Shown here in pieces: positions 60,801-64,000 of a stretch of 64,000 bases of DNA. The notes below the pieces were generated by a model that worked only from the letters and a program-made list of their open reading frames with translations, ran no database searches and had not been told where the DNA came from. Origin of the DNA: Epiperipatus broadwayi (Eukaryota > Onychophora > Udeonychophora > Euonychophora > Peripatidae); NCBI GenBank assembly GCA_028023455.1, contig JAQFVV010012423.1, positions 8,722,269-8,786,268 on the forward strand. Reading direction: 5' to 3'. Numbering within the stretch: the stretch's first letter is position 1; each line of letters opens with the position of its first letter. The position numbers and the translations under genes were made by a program.

Positions 60801-62340
60801 GAAGATTGACTTACTATTGAGAATGGGATTATCTTTCCCCTTCAAATCCTCTCCATTTTACAATTAGTAACTCTATTTAAATCTTAAAGGATGGCTCAAG
60901 TGTCCACTAGTCACATGCTACCTTCAAACATTTCTATTTCAAAGGCCAGATTCTTACATAAGGTTCCTTTGTTTACATATTGTCAAAATTCTTTACTTAA
61001 CCTTTTTACCTTCTTTCATTCTTCCTGCTTGACTTTTTAGATTGAGAAATTAACATTCATTTTTGAACTTAAATCTATATATATTTTGAACATAATAAAT
61101 GAAGGAAAATTATACATAAAAAACAATTTTGATTAATAAAAAGTAATAACATAAAACCTAACCCCTTTTTACTTAATATAAAATGATATAAAAATGGTAG
61201 TCCCTCTTAAAACCAGCCTCTACTATTGATATTTTTATACACTTAAGTTAGTGGAGTCCATTACTCTATTATGCCATTCCAAAGACAAGTTCTTTAATAA
61301 AACTTCATAATTATCCTGATCGATCAGTGACTCAACTTTCTCTAGGTGGTCAAAGTTCTTATATGATTTTTATTGAGATGACCTGGCATGAATCTTCTGT
61401 TTGTTCCATTGGCTTTTTGATCTCCTTGGCTAGCTTGATAAATCCTTTTCCTTGATTGACAATCACTTGGTAGCTCCATGTTTGGCTATGAGATGTAATT
61501 CTCTGAGAGAAAAGTTCTGATGTCCCTTAGCTGGAGAACATTTCCTTGGCACTGTTTAATATTATATTTTCAATCTCTCTCCAAGGTGCTTTTCAATGTA
61601 CAAGTCAAACAAGTCAAACAAAAGGAAACTCCCTAATTTATATATTTTTTTCTTTTCATAAACAGGATTTACAACTAGCATTTTATTTTTAGACACATTT
61701 TTTCACTTCTAATTTTTATTCTTTTTTGATCATTTCATTTTTTTAATTAATGGCAAAAGTTCTAGTTCAATTGGCATAATAGATTGACTCCAGTAATATA
61801 TTTAATTACAAAATACTTTTAGTATTTAAAGTTTCAACAATAGACTTAATTGCTAAAATCTATGCTTTTTTTCTTTCCCCAACCCACATTTTGCCAATAA
61901 TTACAATTTAAAATAAAAAAAAACTTTTAGTAAAAAAATCTCAAGATCTAATTTTATCATGATATAAATAAATAATTAAAATGAAAAAATTCTGAGTTCT
62001 TTGAGATTAAAAAAAAACTACTTAAAAATATTTCAAAAATTATTATTTTAAAATACTCTAATAAGTACACACTTTTAATAAGATATGTGTGTATATATTG
62101 TAACAGTTAGTTATTTCTCCTTTTGATTATGGAGGGTGCCACCAGGTCACTGCATACCTGAAAAATTTATTTACCAAGATCAAAAGTTGATGATGATTTG
62201 CACTGACCAGACCAAGGGAGAGCAAAAGCGTGTTAATATTGTTTGGAGAATTGAAAAAATAAAATTAGGACAAATGTTCAGCTAATATAATTTTAAAATT
62301 TATTAAGTTTATAGTTTATTAAAATTAATATTAAAAAAAT
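57879..62340. other. AT-rich DNA, no confirmed gene
   Basis: Mostly low-complexity A/T. 59040-59112 is a small exon-like patch ending in a good donor (CCCAG|GTATGT at about 59116). 60720-60850 and 61240-61600 are GC-richer minus-strand patches (the latter reads LEKVESLIDQDNYEVLLKNL in one frame) without a family I can name. None matches expected sulfotransferase exons such as those with TYPKSGT or RNPKD. A (TA)n-TTGTAAC junction lies at 62094-62104. Confidence 0.4.
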
Positions 62341-62790
62341 TTCAAGTTCAGAGATTTATTTACAATAGATGTAGTTTTTATTAAATTCTACCAAGGCATG
62401 TACAAACAAAATACAACATCAAATGCTCTGGCAGACAGGCTAATTTTCTCATAGAATTTTAAAAGAAAGGGAAGAATTTTCTTTCAGCTGAAGATTCACC
62501 TAAGCAACTCTGACTTCCTTATTCAAAAAGTTTTAAAACAAATGACAAATGAAAGATTCTTTCATTTCAAGTTCAGAGATTTATTTACAATAGATATAGT
62601 TTTTATTAAACTCTATCAAGGCATGTACGAGCAAAATAAAATGTCAAATACTCTGGCAGACAGGCTAATTTTTTTCATAGAGTTTTAAAAGGAAGGTAAG
62701 AATTTTTTTTCAGGTGAAGATTCACCTAAGCAATTCTAATTTACTTATTCAAAAAGTTTTAAAACAAATGACAAATGAAAGATTCTTGCA
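62341..62790. repeat. 225-bp tandem duplication
   Basis: Two units, 62341-62565 and 62566-62790, both opening TTCAAGTTCAGAGATTTATT and ending AACAAATGACAAATGAAAGA followed by TTCTT. About 90% identical by eye. The open stretch at 62714-62932 starts inside unit 2 and has no recognisable domain. Confidence 0.92.
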
Positions 62791-63450
62791 TGAATCAATA
62801 AAACCAGCATGGGTGAGAATCACTAGATTATTGACTAGTGACATCATAATGTCCACAGAACTATTGCAAGGTTCAACCACATTGAAGATTGCCAATGTTG
62901 ATTACAATGCAGGAAAAATAAATATGATATAAAGAATATGATGATGCATGAATTGAAGAATGGGAGAAAACTTAAATTTCCAATTTAATAAAAGTAGAAA
63001 TCTTAGGAAATACTTCAGTGTAGGTAATTTTTAAACAAACAAAGAGGTAATCAAATCTCTGATTTAAAGGAAAACAGAAATATATAACTTGTGAATCACC
63101 AACCAAACGATTGGCCAAAACTAAGCTGCTAAAATAATAATTAAAAGTTTCAATATGAGACAGATAAGTAATCAGAAAATTATTTATGTCTCCCCAAAAA
63201 TTTATTAATTAATAAAATGAAATAATTATTATAAATGTAAATAGCTTTAAGAAATAAACTCAGTAATGCTCTGACAAATAAATTCAAACCAAATATGGAA
63301 TCTTAAACTAATATTCCAACATGCTATAAATACAACATATAACACACCAAATAAATACTCAAAATATTTAAATTTAATAGGCAAAAGATATCATAAAAAT
63401 AGGTTACTTCTTAAAATTAAGCTGAGACTTTAAAACTCTGGAATGAATAA
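62791..63450. other. AT-rich DNA, nothing recognised
   Basis: No frame or repeat I can support. Confidence 0.5.
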
Positions 63451-63512
63451 AAAAGATGTTATCTCAAGGTATAAGGTTAAGAAAAGATGTTATCTCAAGG
63501 TATAAGGTTAAG
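63451..63512. repeat. 31-bp tandem duplication
   Basis: Two exact adjacent copies (63451-63481 and 63482-63512) of AAAAGATGTTATCTCAAGG followed by TATAAGGTTAAG. Confidence 0.95.
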
Positions 63513-64000
63513 AATGGCCTATGTCTTCCAGCAAGCACACAGTTCATTTTACTGGAGAGTTCTGGTGAAGACTTTAGGTTTCCATTTTCTGTTCAGAAGT
63601 CTGGAGGCAATGTCAGGGATCAATTCTTGTTTGAGCTCTTATGACATGATTTGCAGGGATGATTTGGGATCTGGGGCTCATCTTTAAGTTGGTTTAGCAC
63701 AGCATGGTGTTAAGGCAATTCTTCATAGCATATAGTTTTGGCATTGATTCCTAAAAACAGACAGCAACCTTGAAATGGCAATTCAAAGAAGACTCATGAT
63801 AGGTGTACTAAAAGTTGAAGCAAAACTAAACTAGGAGAATAAACATCAATAGGTGAAGCATAATTAGTCCATAATCCCAGAGCTATTTATATGAGCTCTT
63901 ATCTTCCATTACATCTTTTAATTAATAGTTTGTGACCAGGGAATTTCTTTATCTCAACTCAATCTTAATTAAAGATTTGGTTCTACAACTTTGGACTATC
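63513..64000. other. Unassigned, less AT-rich end of window
   Basis: 63513-63700 is GC-richer but shows only short frames without known motifs. Near 63755-63815 a plus-strand reading LEMAIQRRLMIGVLKVE faintly resembles the RT-downstream segment of RTE-like LINEs ('aq.amer.mlgvslrdr'). This is too short to call. Confidence 0.3.

Noticed and set aside
60663-60845. Minus-strand 60-codon frame near the expected upstream exons
   Set aside because: No similarity to sulfotransferase sequence that I recognise, and no convincing splice sites in phase.
61240-61600. Possible additional sulfotransferase exon on the minus strand
   Set aside because: Translations lack the expected SULT motifs (PAPS-loop TYPKSGT, RNPKD) and contain stops.

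Overview
This window is strongly AT-rich (roughly three quarters A+T by eye) animal-type DNA. It has no bacterial operons and no long intact open frames. It carries several non-LTR retrotransposons, pogo/Tigger-type DNA transposons, fold-back elements, tRNA-like SINE heads, minisatellites and many short (TA)n and (CA)n(TA)n tracts. One short host exon shows the GxxGxxK end of a cytosolic sulfotransferase. I read it as gene-poor intronic or intergenic DNA of an invertebrate metazoan. I could not place it further from sequence alone.

Layout: 1-4089 is a decayed RTE-type LINE (+), split by a 1.24-kb insertion that carries a large palindrome. 6848-7215 is an orphan RTE 5' piece. 7232-9935 is a near-identical 1.25-kb tandem duplication. 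12465-12960 is another RTE endonuclease relic, and 13085-15960 is a decayed LINE of a second family (-). 18041-21196 is the best RTE copy (-). 24024-27010 is a third RTE copy whose 5' part is inverted. 27-40 kb is AT-rich desert with a SINE, minisatellites and a half copy of a palindromic repeat. 40780-41689 is a small CpG-retaining locus with a TATA box and a splice-site pair. 42091-43280 is a fold-back array of ~411-bp monomers.

45484-52595 is best explained as one fossil LTR retrotransposon. It has two divergent LTRs starting TG and ending CA, a purine-rich tract before the 3' LTR, and a broken coiled-coil Gag-like region. Two inverted copies of a Tigger-like transposon later inserted into it. 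Right after it lies a perfect 34-bp-arm hairpin flanked by a 12-bp direct repeat. 53048-53157 (-) is the terminal coding exon of a cytosolic sulfotransferase with polyadenylation signals. The DNA above it to the window end would be intron or upstream sequence of that gene. That stretch contains a ~525-bp palindrome, a 5'-truncated LINE of a third family (56144-57878, +) and small tandem duplications near 62.3-63.5 kb.

Apart from the sulfotransferase exon, and possibly the 41-kb locus, everything recognisable is transposon-derived and inactive. I found no clearly new functional system. The best leads are the hairpin at 52.7 kb, the nested LTR/Tigger structure, the CpG-retaining locus at 41 kb and the several unrelated palindromic repeat families.
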